A DNA stretch of 64,000 bases from contig NZ_MDHA01000089.1 of NCBI RefSeq assembly GCF_001705665.1, positions 1-64,000 on the forward strand. Direction: 5' to 3'. Shown here piece after piece: positions 53,631 through 62,382 of the stretch; the first letter of the stretch is position 1, and each line of letters opens with the position of its first letter. This DNA comes from Thioclava sp. SK-1. GTDB lineage: Bacteria > Pseudomonadota > Alphaproteobacteria > Rhodobacterales > Rhodobacteraceae. The position numbers were made by a program, and so were the translations under genes. Below the pieces are notes generated by a model. The model saw only the letters and a program-made list of their open reading frames with translations. It did not search any database and was not told the DNA's origin.

Positions 53631-54334
53631 TTATGAAAGGCGGCCTGGACCGCGTCGGCCAGATCTGCAAGCGAATGCAGATGCAGATCAGGCACAGTAT
53701 ATTCTGCCGGGTCGGGCGAGCCGCCATAGCCCTCTTGGTTATATCGGCGCTGAATCCAGCAAGTGGTGTAGCCAAGTGCCTTCGCGACACCGATATCGTG
53801 ATGCTGGCTTTGCGCCACATGCAAGATCTCATCTTGATTGATCCCAAGGGCAGACGCGCGCCCACGGCTGTAATCAAACACGCGCGGGTTGGGTTTGGGC
53901 ACGCCCGCATCATCACAGGTCACAGCGTCATGGAACGGCAGACCCAAGGTCCAATGATAGGCGCTGAAAGCGGTGCGGTCGGAATTGGTCATTGCACATA
54001 GGCGGTAATATTTGCGCAGACGTCCCAGCGCCTGTGGAGCATCTGCAAAGGCAGGCAGCTGCAGCAGGCGCAGTTGGAACAGATCGGCATTGTGGTTGGC
54101 TGTCTCCAGCCCAAGGACCGTTGAAATATGTCGATATACATCACCAAACGCCTCGCTTGTGCGGCCATGATAGATATCGCGCGCCTCCACATAGGGCTTG
54201 AAAATTGCGTCATCGCTTAGATCAGCCGCCGCTGGGCCACCCAGTTCACGGATGGCATCAAGGACGCCTTTTTCAAAGTCGATACAGGTGCCAACCACAT
54301 CAAAGGTCAACAGTTTGAAACGGGTAAGATCCAT
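53627..54334 (-). CDS. Haloacid dehalogenase type II family hydrolase
   Basis: This 235-residue HAD enzyme has nucleophile Asp12 in TFDVVGTCIDFEKGV, the Thr/Ser motif in CAMTNSDRTAF, Lys in PKPNPRVFDYSRGRASAL and the acidic motif near HVAQSQHHDIGVAKALG. This is the type II L-2-haloacid dehalogenase branch, although many members dephosphorylate or have unknown substrates. ATG 54334 with AGAGG before it is preferred; GTG 54337 is in frame. It is first in the operon and divergent from the LysR gene at 54431. Confidence 0.85.
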   Translation of the reverse strand: MDLTRFKLLTFDVVGTCIDFEKGVLDAIRELGGPAAADLSDDAIFKPYVEARDIYHGRTSEAFGDVYRHISTVLGLETANHNADLFQLRLLQLPAFADAPQALGRLRKYYRLCAMTNSDRTAFSAYHWTLGLPFHDAVTCDDAGVPKPNPRVFDYSRGRASALGINQDEILHVAQSQHHDIGVAKALGYTTCWIQRRYNQEGYGGSPDPAEYTVPDLHLHSLADLADAVQAAFHK

Positions 54335-54389
54335 CACAGGCCTCTATTGGGGTATGTGTTGATCTTAGGCTGATCCGTATATGACGTTA

Positions 54390-54401
54390 TTTCAATTGAA
54401 A
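54390..54401. promoter_or_regulatory. Palindrome TTTCAATTGAAA in divergent promoter
   Basis: This perfect 12-bp palindrome lies 29 bp before the LysR start and 56 bp from the dehalogenase start. It is a candidate regulator site in the 96-bp gap. It does not fit the strict T-N11-A rule, so confidence is low. Confidence 0.35.
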
Positions 54402-54430
54402 GAAGCTGATGCTTGCCATAACCTCAAATC

Positions 54431-55357
54431 ATGGAAAGCCTTCGCCGAAAATTGCCATCCACCAGCAGTCTTTTTATCTTTGAGGCGGCTGCACGGCACC
54501 AAAACTTCTCTCGGGCTGCGGATGAACTGAATGTGACCCAACCCGCGATCAGCCGCGCTGTTCATGCGTTTGAGGAATATCTGGGGCAATCACTGTTTAC
54601 CCGTTCGCGCAACGGAGCCAGCCTTACCCCACAGGGGGAGCGGCTGGCGCAGGTCGTCGGACGGGCATTTCGCGATATTTCGGTCGAACTCGATAGCCTG
54701 ACACGCCTGCGTGATACAGATCGGGTAGTGACACTTTCGGTTTCAACCGCATTTGTGGCCCATTGGTTGATGCCGCGCATTTCAGGTTTTCGCGCCGCGT
54801 TTCCGCAGCTTGAATTGCGCTTTCAGCTTATCGCCGGGCCGGTTTCAGGACCGATTGATGGGGTCGATCTGGCGATGCGCTATTATGAACACCCGCCCGA
54901 AGATGCGCGGGTTTTGTTACGCGAAGGCTGTATTGATATTTGCGCAACCTCGATTTTGGACGCAGCGCGAATGGGGCAGGCACCGCGCGTCTATCTGGAG
55001 GGCATCGCCGATACGGCACACAGGGATGACGGTCATGCAGAAGCGGCAAGCAGCCACAGCCTTTCTTTCGCCGATTACTCTATCGTCGTGCAGGCTGCGC
55101 TATCGGGGCAGGGCGTGGCGACAGGCTGGATTAACATCGTGGCCCATTGGCTGCAAAACGGGTTGCTATTGCCCGTCTGCGCAGCCCCTGTGACACTGAC
55201 CGAACGGTTTTGCTGTTTGCAAGTCACCCAGTCGGCACCACAAGCCAAGGCGGTGGCCGACTGGATCGCGGTAGAAATGCACAAGGATCTGGAAGCAATC
55301 GGGCGCAAATATCCCCACCTTTCGATTGAACATATGGGCGTTGCACCACAGGCCTAA
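54431..55357 (+). CDS. LysR-family transcriptional regulator (GcvA-like branch)
   Basis: This 308-residue LysR protein has the HTH SSLFIFEAAARHQNFSRAADELNVTQPAISRAVHAFEEYLGQSLFTRSRNGASLTPQGERL and a substrate domain with FVAHWLMPRISGFRAAFPQLELRF and SIVVQAALSGQGVATGW. Such LSLFIFEAAARHxNFSRAA starts are common in regulators of choline, carnitine and glycine-betaine-type catabolism. It probably controls the divergent dehalogenase/FAD oxidase/binding protein operon. The 284 bp after it hold no recognised gene. Confidence 0.87.
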   Translation: MESLRRKLPSTSSLFIFEAAARHQNFSRAADELNVTQPAISRAVHAFEEYLGQSLFTRSRNGASLTPQGERLAQVVGRAFRDISVELDSLTRLRDTDRVVTLSVSTAFVAHWLMPRISGFRAAFPQLELRFQLIAGPVSGPIDGVDLAMRYYEHPPEDARVLLREGCIDICATSILDAARMGQAPRVYLEGIADTAHRDDGHAEAASSHSLSFADYSIVVQAALSGQGVATGWINIVAHWLQNGLLLPVCAAPVTLTERFCCLQVTQSAPQAKAVADWIAVEMHKDLEAIGRKYPHLSIEHMGVAPQA

Positions 55358-55641
55358 AGGCCTGTGCCGCACAATCTAAAGCGGTTTGCACTGAAATACC
55401 GACTTGGGACGCGCGCCCAAGATTGCATCAGAGGCATCTACCAAGCGGCAGTGTCATCAAATCTGCAATGTGTTCTGCCCAGCAAAGATGCGCGGTTTGA
55501 TGCGAAAACGGCCCAATCGTGCGATTCACCTAAGGGTTATCGCTTTGGGCTGCGCATTGCGGGGCGGTTCGTGCTAGGGGTGATCCATATGCAGGTTGCA
55601 GTTTGGGGGTGTCCCGGCTGGATGGTGGTTTGGGGATTATA

Positions 55642-56505
55642 ATGAGCAATTTGAACGAAGCGGGGAAGCGGCTGCTGGCTGATATGGCGCAGCGTCACGG
55701 ATTTTCAGAAGATGCCGTGCGTCATATGATGGATGCCGTGGGCCGCGGACAGACCACACAGGCGCAATTCAGCCATCCCGAATTTGGCGGTATGGGGCAG
55801 TGGTCAATGGGCGGGATGACCATGATCGGCGATATGTTCAACAACGGGCTTAAATCGCGCGTTGACAGCCTTTGCGCCGATATTTCGGGCCATATGTCCC
55901 ACAGCACGTTATATGAACCGGTGGCAGCACAGCAAATGTCCGGAAACTTTTCTTATATGTCCAGCCAATCTGGCAGTGCCTGGCCGGCCGAATTGGGCGC
56001 GCCATCATCGCAAGGTGCGCAAAACGACATGCGATATGCCTATTTCCCGCAGACCCGACGCTTGGCGATTTCTGACGGTGGAGTGGTGACGATTTATGAC
56101 ATCGGGTCACATGAGATCTATGGGTTTGGACAGGCCCAAAGCGGGTCACAATCCCTGACATTCAACAGCCAGAATGGCGTGGTATGGGTGGCTGACCTGC
56201 CAATTGTCAGCGCCGAATCGTCGATTGGTGCGGATAAACCTGCCGTTGAGCCTGTCGCAAACACCACGATCGAGCCATCTTCACCAGCACCAGCACCAGC
56301 ACCAGCACCAGCACCAGCACCAGCACCAGCACCAGAGGCACCGCTGCATATTGCACAATCCGGCTCTGCACCGTCTCCCGCCGCCGACCTAAGCGATGAA
56401 CAGGTTTTCTCGCGGATCGAACGGTTGGCTGATTTTCTGGAACGCGGCATTCTGACGCCAGAAGAATTTTCGCAAAAAAAGGCAGAGCTGCTTAGCCGTT
56501 TATAA
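55642..56505 (+). CDS. Uncharacterised protein with C-terminal SHOCT domain and Ala-Pro linker
   Basis: In this 287-residue protein the first 70 residues are Met/Gly-rich (FGGMGQWSMGGMTMIGDMFN) with an SxNLNEAGKRLLADMAQRHGFSEDAV start; the middle 60-170 is beta-rich and unassigned. Residues about 212-232 are an Ala-Pro repeat encoded by nine CACCAG units. The last 35 residues (FSRIERLADFLERGILTPEEFSQKKAELLSRL) are a SHOCT domain, a short C-terminal module probably used for oligomerisation or protein contacts. No signal peptide or membrane helix is seen. ATG 55642 is chosen over 55603. Function unknown. Confidence 0.75.
   Translation: MSNLNEAGKRLLADMAQRHGFSEDAVRHMMDAVGRGQTTQAQFSHPEFGGMGQWSMGGMTMIGDMFNNGLKSRVDSLCADISGHMSHSTLYEPVAAQQMSGNFSYMSSQSGSAWPAELGAPSSQGAQNDMRYAYFPQTRRLAISDGGVVTIYDIGSHEIYGFGQAQSGSQSLTFNSQNGVVWVADLPIVSAESSIGADKPAVEPVANTTIEPSSPAPAPAPAPAPAPAPAPEAPLHIAQSGSAPSPAADLSDEQVFSRIERLADFLERGILTPEEFSQKKAELLSRL
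56282..56335 (+). repeat. Hexanucleotide tandem repeat (CACCAG)x9
   Basis: Nine exact copies of CACCAG, in frame within the SHOCT gene, encode an Ala-Pro linker. Exact repetition at the DNA level suggests slippage and a length-variable linker between strains. Confidence 0.85.
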
Positions 56506-56586
56506 ACCATGCCCGTCCTGCCAACTTGACATTTCGCCATGTGACGCCAATATATTCGTCATGTGGCGAGTATGAGGAGGGCAGAT

Positions 56587-57054
56587 ATGACAGCGTTAGA
56601 AATGTATGGCAATCCGATTGGCTTGCCGGGGTCCGAAGCCGGGCGGATTGGTTTGCTGCTGGGCCTGAAAGAAGCGTCATCAATGAATGATATCGGCTTG
56701 GCCAATCACATCGCCAAGGGGCTGCGTGTGGCCTCGGCCGAGGCGCTTGGATCTGTCTTGGGGCGCGCATCGGTTGTGGGGCCACTGATCCCGGAGGCGA
56801 CCTTCCGGCGGGCTAAAACCAGCCGCAAAGCCTTGTCGCGGGAAATGAGCGAGCGGCTTTATGAGGTCAGCCGCGTGTTGGATGTCGCAGGCCGTATCTA
56901 TCACGGTGACGGTGCCGCAATTTCACGGTTTTTAAATACGCCGCACAACCTGTTGGACGGGCGCACACCGATGGAGATGGCGCGCTCCAGCTCCGCCGGG
57001 GCGGAGGCGGTGATAAACCTGCTGCGCCGCGCAGACGCAGGGTTTGCCATATGA
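56587..57054 (+). CDS. Antitoxin of the Xre/MbcA/ParS family (DUF2384)
   Basis: This 155-residue protein has a C-terminal MbcA/ParS/Xre toxin-binding domain (SERLYEVSRVLDVAGRIYHGDGAAISRFLNTPHNLLDGRTPMEMARSSSAGAEAVINLLRR) and an N-terminal helix-turn-helix-like half. It neutralises the RES toxin encoded downstream and probably represses the operon. ATG 56587 is chosen because GAGGAGGG lies just before it. Overlap with the toxin gene is 4 bp. Confidence 0.88.
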   Translation: MTALEMYGNPIGLPGSEAGRIGLLLGLKEASSMNDIGLANHIAKGLRVASAEALGSVLGRASVVGPLIPEATFRRAKTSRKALSREMSERLYEVSRVLDVAGRIYHGDGAAISRFLNTPHNLLDGRTPMEMARSSSAGAEAVINLLRRADAGFAI

Positions 57055-57533
57055 CCACCCATCGGGGTTTGCCAAACCCGATGACAGCCTACAGGATTGG
57101 CGATCCAAACGGAGACTTTCCAATTTGGGATGCTGGTGGGGCACGCCTGGCGTCAGGGCGTTGGCATCAGGCGGGGGCCGAAGTCATCTATGCGTCGCAG
57201 AATTATTCAACTGCGATGCTAGAGAAACTGGTGCATTATCAAGGGGCTTTGCCCCCGAACCAGCATTTCTTGCAGATCACATTTCCCACAGGTCTGAGCT
57301 ATGAGGTTGCAAATACCGATCTGATCGACAATTGGGCAGGCCCGACCAGTGACACGGCCCGGCAATTTGGCCGTACCTGGTATGAGGCCGCCCGATCCGC
57401 CATTCTACAGGTGCCATCCGTTGTGGCGCGGATGGAATATAACCTTGTGATAAACACCCGTCATCCTGATTTTGCCCGCATTCAGATCGGGCTGGAAACG
57501 CCAGTGTGGTGGGACAAGCGGCTGTTTGCCTAA
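57051..57533 (+). CDS. RES-domain toxin (NAD-degrading type)
   Basis: This 160-residue RES protein has the family residues in AYRIGDPNGDFP (Arg), ASGRWHQAGAEVIYASQNYSTAMLEKLVHY (Arg, Tyr, Ser and Glu positions) and PSVVARMEYNLVINTRHPDFARIQI near the C-terminus. Studied RES toxins of this pairing deplete NAD+ by phosphorolysis or hydrolysis. It is directly coupled to the antitoxin gene. The length is normal and no damage is seen. It converges with htpX, 6 bp apart. Confidence 0.9.
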   Translation: MTTHRGLPNPMTAYRIGDPNGDFPIWDAGGARLASGRWHQAGAEVIYASQNYSTAMLEKLVHYQGALPPNQHFLQITFPTGLSYEVANTDLIDNWAGPTSDTARQFGRTWYEAARSAILQVPSVVARMEYNLVINTRHPDFARIQIGLETPVWWDKRLFA

Positions 57534-57539
57534 GGCGTA

Positions 57540-58472
57540 TCAGACCCAAGGCCCGCGTTTGCCGCCCTTGCGCACCTTGGGCACAGATGTGGTCGATGGG
57601 CCCATGTCGGTCTGGCGCATGCGGGGCGCATTTGGTTGCATGGTTCCTGCCAGCGCTTGCAGCGCCGCGATCCGATTTGCCGTCGCCGGGTGGGTTGAAA
57701 ACAGCTTATCGCGGCTATGGGCATGCAGCGGGTTAATGATGAACATATGTGCGGTGGCGGGGTGACGCTCGGCCGCGTCATTGTCAATCTGCGCGGCGCC
57801 ATGTTGAATTTTCTGCAACGCCGAGGCCAACCACATCGGATGGCCGCAAATCTGCGCGCCTGCCTTATCCGCAGCATATTCCCGCGTCCGCGAAATCGCC
57901 ATTTGTACCAAAGCCGCCGCCATTGGTGCCAATATCATCATTGCCAAAGTGCCGATCAGGCCAAGCCGCTCGCGCGAGCCCCCAAAGAATAGCGCGAAAT
58001 TGGCCAGCATCGAAATGGCACCCGCAAATGTAGCGGTGACGGTCATGATTGCTGTATCGTGGTTTTTGATATGTGCCAGCTCATGCGCGACAACCCCTGC
58101 CAACTCCTCGCGTGTAAGGCTGCGCATCAGCCCTGTGGTGACGGCCACGGCGGCGTTTTGTGGATTGCGCCCGGTGGCAAAGGCGTTCGGCTGTGGCGTG
58201 TCGATGATATAAACTGCCGGCATAGGCAGCTGCGCATTGCGTGCCAGCTGTGCGACCATATCCACCAGCCCGAACCGATCCCCGGCCGCCAAAGCCTGTG
58301 CATTGTGCATTTTCAGCACCATTTTGTCAGAGTTCCACCAGGTGAACAAATTCATCGCCCCAGCCATGACCAAAGCAATTACCGCGCCACCGGCACCGCC
58401 CATCAGATACCCAAGCCCCATGAACAGCGCGGTCATCGCAGCCATCAGAAACGTCGTTTTTACATATCCCAT
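57540..58472 (-). CDS. htpX: HtpX, membrane zinc metalloprotease (M48)
   Basis: This 310-residue protease has N-terminal membrane helices ([26 protein letters not shown] and [14 protein letters not shown]), catalytic HELAH at 130-134, two more hydrophobic segments, and the third zinc ligand Glu in [13 protein letters not shown]. It degrades damaged membrane proteins. The start at 58472 matches other HtpX proteins; the open frame continuing to 58778 is not conserved. The C-terminal tail is Pro/Lys-rich. Confidence 0.93.
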   Translation of the reverse strand: MGYVKTTFLMAAMTALFMGLGYLMGGAGGAVIALVMAGAMNLFTWWNSDKMVLKMHNAQALAAGDRFGLVDMVAQLARNAQLPMPAVYIIDTPQPNAFATGRNPQNAAVAVTTGLMRSLTREELAGVVAHELAHIKNHDTAIMTVTATFAGAISMLANFALFFGGSRERLGLIGTLAMMILAPMAAALVQMAISRTREYAADKAGAQICGHPMWLASALQKIQHGAAQIDNDAAERHPATAHMFIINPLHAHSRDKLFSTHPATANRIAALQALAGTMQPNAPRMRQTDMGPSTTSVPKVRKGGKRGPWV

Positions 58473-58699
58473 CGAAGGTCTCCGGAGTGGGGAACACTGA
58501 TGCATTGGATATAGGCACGCCGTGGCACACTGCAATCCCAGCGCCTTGCTGCGTATCATCTGCGCCAAGGTTTCAGACCATAACATTGGCAAGCCGATCA
58601 CAATTTCACACAAAACCTTTGATCTGTTTGATTGCGCGCTACCATGACCAACAGGCATCGCTATTTCAGATGCCTTGGCTGAAAAATTAGGGAATGACC

Positions 58700-59068
58700 A
58701 TGCGTTCAGATTCAACCGCCGGGACATCACGCACGATTGTGATTTTCGCCGGCGCGCTCGGTGGGTTCGCCGTCGCACTTTATAATTATCTCACGCCATT
58801 AACGGGCGTGACCGGAACATTTGGCGCGGGGCTGGTGATTGCTTCGACGCTTTTGCTGGCCATCGCGGCTGTGTTGATACAGATCAGCCGACCTGGCGCA
58901 TGGCGCGTTGTGTTGCGCATCTTGGTCGCATTGGGCGGAGTGCTGACCGCCCTTGCCGGATATTTCTTGCATGAATGGTGGTTGATCGTGGCAATGGCGA
59001 TTGTTTTGCTTGGCCTGCTTTTCGACATTTACCAAGGCCGGAACAGCCAAACAGGAGCCTTCGCATGA
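58700..59068 (+). CDS. Small membrane protein encoded with the PQQ dehydrogenase
   Basis: This 122-residue protein has about four predicted helices ([58 protein letters not shown] and [19 protein letters not shown]) and little soluble sequence. Membrane glucose dehydrogenases carry a similar-sized N-terminal membrane anchor that contacts ubiquinone; here it could be a separate gene overlapping the dehydrogenase by 4 bp. ATG 58700 is preferred since AGGGA lies 7 bases upstream; 58694 is in frame but too close. No clear family recognised. Confidence 0.75.
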   Translation: MRSDSTAGTSRTIVIFAGALGGFAVALYNYLTPLTGVTGTFGAGLVIASTLLLAIAAVLIQISRPGAWRVVLRILVALGGVLTALAGYFLHEWWLIVAMAIVLLGLLFDIYQGRNSQTGAFA

Positions 59069-61179
59069 TCCGTTATTCTTTCCCCTTGGCTGTGGCAATT
59101 TTAGGGCTTGTGCCGCTGCATGGCCACGCGCAAGATACCGCAATGCCAGAGCCCGCAGCGCCCGCGACCGCCGTAGATACGCCGCCTGCCGCATCCGAGG
59201 CTGGTGCCGTGGCACAGACGGACACCGCATCGAATACAGGCGCACAGAGCGATCCGGCTGACCTGTTGCCCGGTGTCGCCGACCCAATCTTGAACCCAGA
59301 GGGCCGCACCCGATCTGACATCCCCCTGGTTCCCGAAACCGCCACATGGGATGGGTTCCACGGCCAGCTGAACGCACAAAAATATTCGCCGCTCACGCAG
59401 ATCACAGTGGATAATGTGAAAGATCTGGAAAAGGTCTGGGATATCCACACCGGTGACGTCTCGGACGGCTCTGGCGATCTGGCGGCTACGGTTTGGTCCG
59501 CGACGCCGGTTTTTGCCAATGACACGCTGTATCTGGGCACGCCATTTTACCGCATCCTTGCATTGGACCCTGCGACAGGCGCAGAGAAATGGCATTTCAA
59601 CACAGATAGTGCATTGGAGCCGTTGACACAGCCTGCTTTGAAAAACCGTGGCGTGGCCTATTGGGAAAACCCCACCCCGGTTGAAGGCGCAACGTGCCAA
59701 AAGATCGTCTATATCGGCACGATGGATGCGCAATTATTCGCGGTGGATGCGGATGATGGCCAGCCATGCACAGATTTCGGCAACAATGGCGTGTTGGACG
59801 TCAATCAATGGAATACGGTCAATGATCGCTTCCCATTTTCTGTGCTGCAACCGCCTACAGTGGCGGGCAACCATGTTGTGCTGGGATGGGCCGGTAAGGA
59901 TTGGGAATATGCCGAAGCCCCTCCGGGCGCGGTATTTTCGGTCGATCCGCAGACCGGCGAATTACAATGGTCCTTTGAGACACTTCCAGAAGAAATCCGG
60001 CGGCAAACCGGAACGGCGAATGTTTGGACCGCGATGTCAGTGGATGAGGGGCTAAACCTGATCTATCTGCCGGTGGCTTCGCCTTCGCCCAATTATTGGG
60101 GTGGCAACCGGGTCGAGGAAATTCCCTACGCCACATCTACTACTGCCCTGGATCTGGACACCGGCGAAGTCGTCTGGTCGCGCCAGTGGGTGCATCATGA
60201 CATCTGGGATTACGATATCAACTCTGCGCCGACATTGATGGATATCACGGTTGATGGCGAGGAAATCCCGGCCCTGATGCAGGCTACAAAAATGGGCTTT
60301 TTGTTCGTGGTGAACCGTGAAACTGGTGAAGATGTCTGGCCGATTGAGGAACGTCCCGTTCCCCAAGGCGACGGCACGATTGACGGCGAATATTATGCGC
60401 CCACACAGCCTTTCCCAACCAAACCCGCGCCACTGTTGGATCAATCGCAAAAGCCGAAAGTCTGGCCGATTGCGGATATTGTCGGGATGGGATCATGTTC
60501 CAAACTGTTTGATGACCTGTGGTACGAAGGGATGTATACCCCGCCGACAACCGAGGGCGAAGGCGTGCTGACCTATCCTGACAGCGCCGGCGGCGTCCAA
60601 TGGGGTGGTGTGGCCTTTGATCCGGAAACACAAACTGCGGTCGTCAACACCTCGCATATCGTGCAATATATCAAGCTGTGGTCGCGTGAGGATTATGACG
60701 CGAACGCAGGTGGTTCGGGCAATGAGAACGGCTTTTATCCGCAAGAGGGCGCGCCCTATGGCATGAGCCTGATGAACGCGCTGAATTGGTTGGGAATGCC
60801 CTGCTGGGAGCCCCCGTTCGGCGAACTGGTGGCATTGGATATGCATACGGGCGATGTAAAATGGCGCAAGCCGCTGGGGTCGTCACAGCAATATGGGTTC
60901 TTTATGCCGGAATCGATGGGCTCGCCGACGATTGGCGGTCCTGCGGTGACAAAAGGTGGTTTGGTATTCATCGGTGCGACGATGGATGGCAAGGCGCGCG
61001 CCTATGATCTGGCTACCGGCAAAGAGCTGTGGTCCGATCAGATGGAAGCCCCGGTGGTCGCCAATCCAGCCATCTATGAGTATCAAGGCAAACAATATGT
61101 CGCTTTTGTTTCGGGTGGGAATTCGATCTTGAAGCCTGCTGTGGGCGATCAGGTTGCGGTCTACGCCTTGCCGAACTGA
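59065..61179 (+). CDS. Periplasmic PQQ-dependent dehydrogenase (glucose/quinate dehydrogenase family)
   Basis: This 704-residue quinoprotein has a signal peptide ([22 protein letters not shown]) followed by an Ala/Pro-rich stretch. The catalytic eight-bladed propeller begins near WDGFHGQLNAQKYSPLTQI. It has repeated W-motifs, HHDIWDYD at 377-384 and QATKMGFLFVVNRETG, which correspond to the active-site Asp and Lys regions of membrane glucose dehydrogenase, and GMPCWEPPFGELVALD. No N-terminal helices are fused; the helices are in the preceding gene. No cytochrome c CxxCH is present, so electrons probably go to quinone. The substrate may be glucose, quinate/shikimate or another polyol. A strong terminator follows. 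Confidence 0.88.
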   Translation: MIRYSFPLAVAILGLVPLHGHAQDTAMPEPAAPATAVDTPPAASEAGAVAQTDTASNTGAQSDPADLLPGVADPILNPEGRTRSDIPLVPETATWDGFHGQLNAQKYSPLTQITVDNVKDLEKVWDIHTGDVSDGSGDLAATVWSATPVFANDTLYLGTPFYRILALDPATGAEKWHFNTDSALEPLTQPALKNRGVAYWENPTPVEGATCQKIVYIGTMDAQLFAVDADDGQPCTDFGNNGVLDVNQWNTVNDRFPFSVLQPPTVAGNHVVLGWAGKDWEYAEAPPGAVFSVDPQTGELQWSFETLPEEIRRQTGTANVWTAMSVDEGLNLIYLPVASPSPNYWGGNRVEEIPYATSTTALDLDTGEVVWSRQWVHHDIWDYDINSAPTLMDITVDGEEIPALMQATKMGFLFVVNRETGEDVWPIEERPVPQGDGTIDGEYYAPTQPFPTKPAPLLDQSQKPKVWPIADIVGMGSCSKLFDDLWYEGMYTPPTTEGEGVLTYPDSAGGVQWGGVAFDPETQTAVVNTSHIVQYIKLWSREDYDANAGGSGNENGFYPQEGAPYGMSLMNALNWLGMPCWEPPFGELVALDMHTGDVKWRKPLGSSQQYGFFMPESMGSPTIGGPAVTKGGLVFIGATMDGKARAYDLATGKELWSDQMEAPVVANPAIYEYQGKQYVAFVSGGNSILKPAVGDQVAVYALPN

Positions 61180-61203
61180 ACTGCCAGAAAAGCGGAATGA
61201 ATG

Positions 61204-61226
61204 GGGGCGGGCAACCGCCCCTTTTT
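61204..61226 (+). terminator. Rho-independent terminator of the quinoprotein operon
   Basis: GGGGCGG (61204-61210) pairs perfectly with CCGCCCC (61215-61221) around a GCAA tetraloop, followed by five T residues (61222-61226). It is the clearest intrinsic terminator in the window. Confidence 0.9.
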
Positions 61227-61233
61227 CATGCGC

Positions 61234-62379
61234 TCAGGTCCAACCGGTGGTGCCGATTTTTGGCCCCAGTGGCGGGGCCGCGCTGTCATGCACCATGACT
61301 GATTTGGAAAAACCAATCGGCGTGCGCAAACCTTTGATCCCTTCGGGTGCGATTTGCAGGCCACGCGCGGCGATCTGCGGCTCGTCCAGAGCTTCAGCGA
61401 CGGTGTTGATCGGGCCGCCGGGCACTTGCGCGCCCTCTAACGCGGCGATCAGATCAGCACGACTGCGCTGCGCTGTGGCCTGTGCCAGCAGTGGCGTCAA
61501 GCGGTCACGATGGGCCACACGGTCGGCATTTGTTGCGAAGTCTGGATCATCGCGCAACGCGGCCAGCCCTAGAATATCGCATAAGGCGCGGAATTGGCGA
61601 TCGTTTCCGCAAGCGATGATCAGGTGCCCGTCATTTGCAGGAAATACCTGATAGGGAACAATATTGGGATGCGCATTGCCCAAACGTGTTGGGGTGACTC
61701 CGCCCAAAAGATGGTTCGTGGCCTGATTGGCCAAAACGCCGACACCGCAATCAAGCAGCGACAGGTCGACATGCTGCCCAAGGCCAGACCGCGCCCGTTC
61801 CGCCAAAGCCGCCTGAATACCAATCACACCATACAGACCGGTGAAAATATCGATCCACGCGACGCCAACTTTTTGCGGCTCGCCGCCGGGATCGCCTGTC
61901 AGATCCATTACACCACACATGCCTTGGATCAAAAAATCATAGCCCGGCTGCGCAGCACGCGGGCCATCCTGTCCGAAACCGGTGATCGAGGCATAGATCA
62001 GCCCCGGGTTTCGGGGCTGAAGGCTGGCATAATCCAGCCCGAATTTGCGCAGTCCACCCAGCTTAAAATTCTCAATCACAATATCGGCGCTGTCGATAAG
62101 CTGCTTGAGCTGCTCCAGATCAGTGGGGTCAGCGAAATCACATCGAACCGAGCGTTTGCCGCGGTTGGTCGCATGAAAATAGGCCGCGACGGTTTCTTCA
62201 CCGCCCTTCCCATCGGGGCGGGTGATGAATGGCGGGCCCCAGCGGCGCGTGTCATCGCCTTCGGGGGCCTCAACTTTAATCACCTGCGCACCCAGATCAG
62301 CAAGGGTCTGGCCGATCCAGGGACCGGCCAAAATCCGCGCCAATTCAACGACTTTCAGGCCTTCCAATGGCGCGCCCAT
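61234..62379 (-). CDS. Family III CoA-transferase, probably succinyl-CoA:glutarate CoA-transferase
   Basis: This 381-residue CaiB/BaiF protein has LKVVELARILAGPWIGQTLADLGAQVIKVE, HATNRGKRSVRCD, and the catalytic Asp near 177 (VAWIDIFTG). It starts 3 bp after glutaryl-CoA dehydrogenase in the same operon. This pairing is typical of glutarate CoA-transferases that activate glutarate for GcdH. The substrate is inferred from context, not from sequence alone. Confidence 0.87.
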   Translation of the reverse strand: MGAPLEGLKVVELARILAGPWIGQTLADLGAQVIKVEAPEGDDTRRWGPPFITRPDGKGGEETVAAYFHATNRGKRSVRCDFADPTDLEQLKQLIDSADIVIENFKLGGLRKFGLDYASLQPRNPGLIYASITGFGQDGPRAAQPGYDFLIQGMCGVMDLTGDPGGEPQKVGVAWIDIFTGLYGVIGIQAALAERARSGLGQHVDLSLLDCGVGVLANQATNHLLGGVTPTRLGNAHPNIVPYQVFPANDGHLIIACGNDRQFRALCDILGLAALRDDPDFATNADRVAHRDRLTPLLAQATAQRSRADLIAALEGAQVPGGPINTVAEALDEPQIAARGLQIAPEGIKGLRTPIGFSKSVMVHDSAAPPLGPKIGTTGWT

Positions 62380-62382
62380 CGG

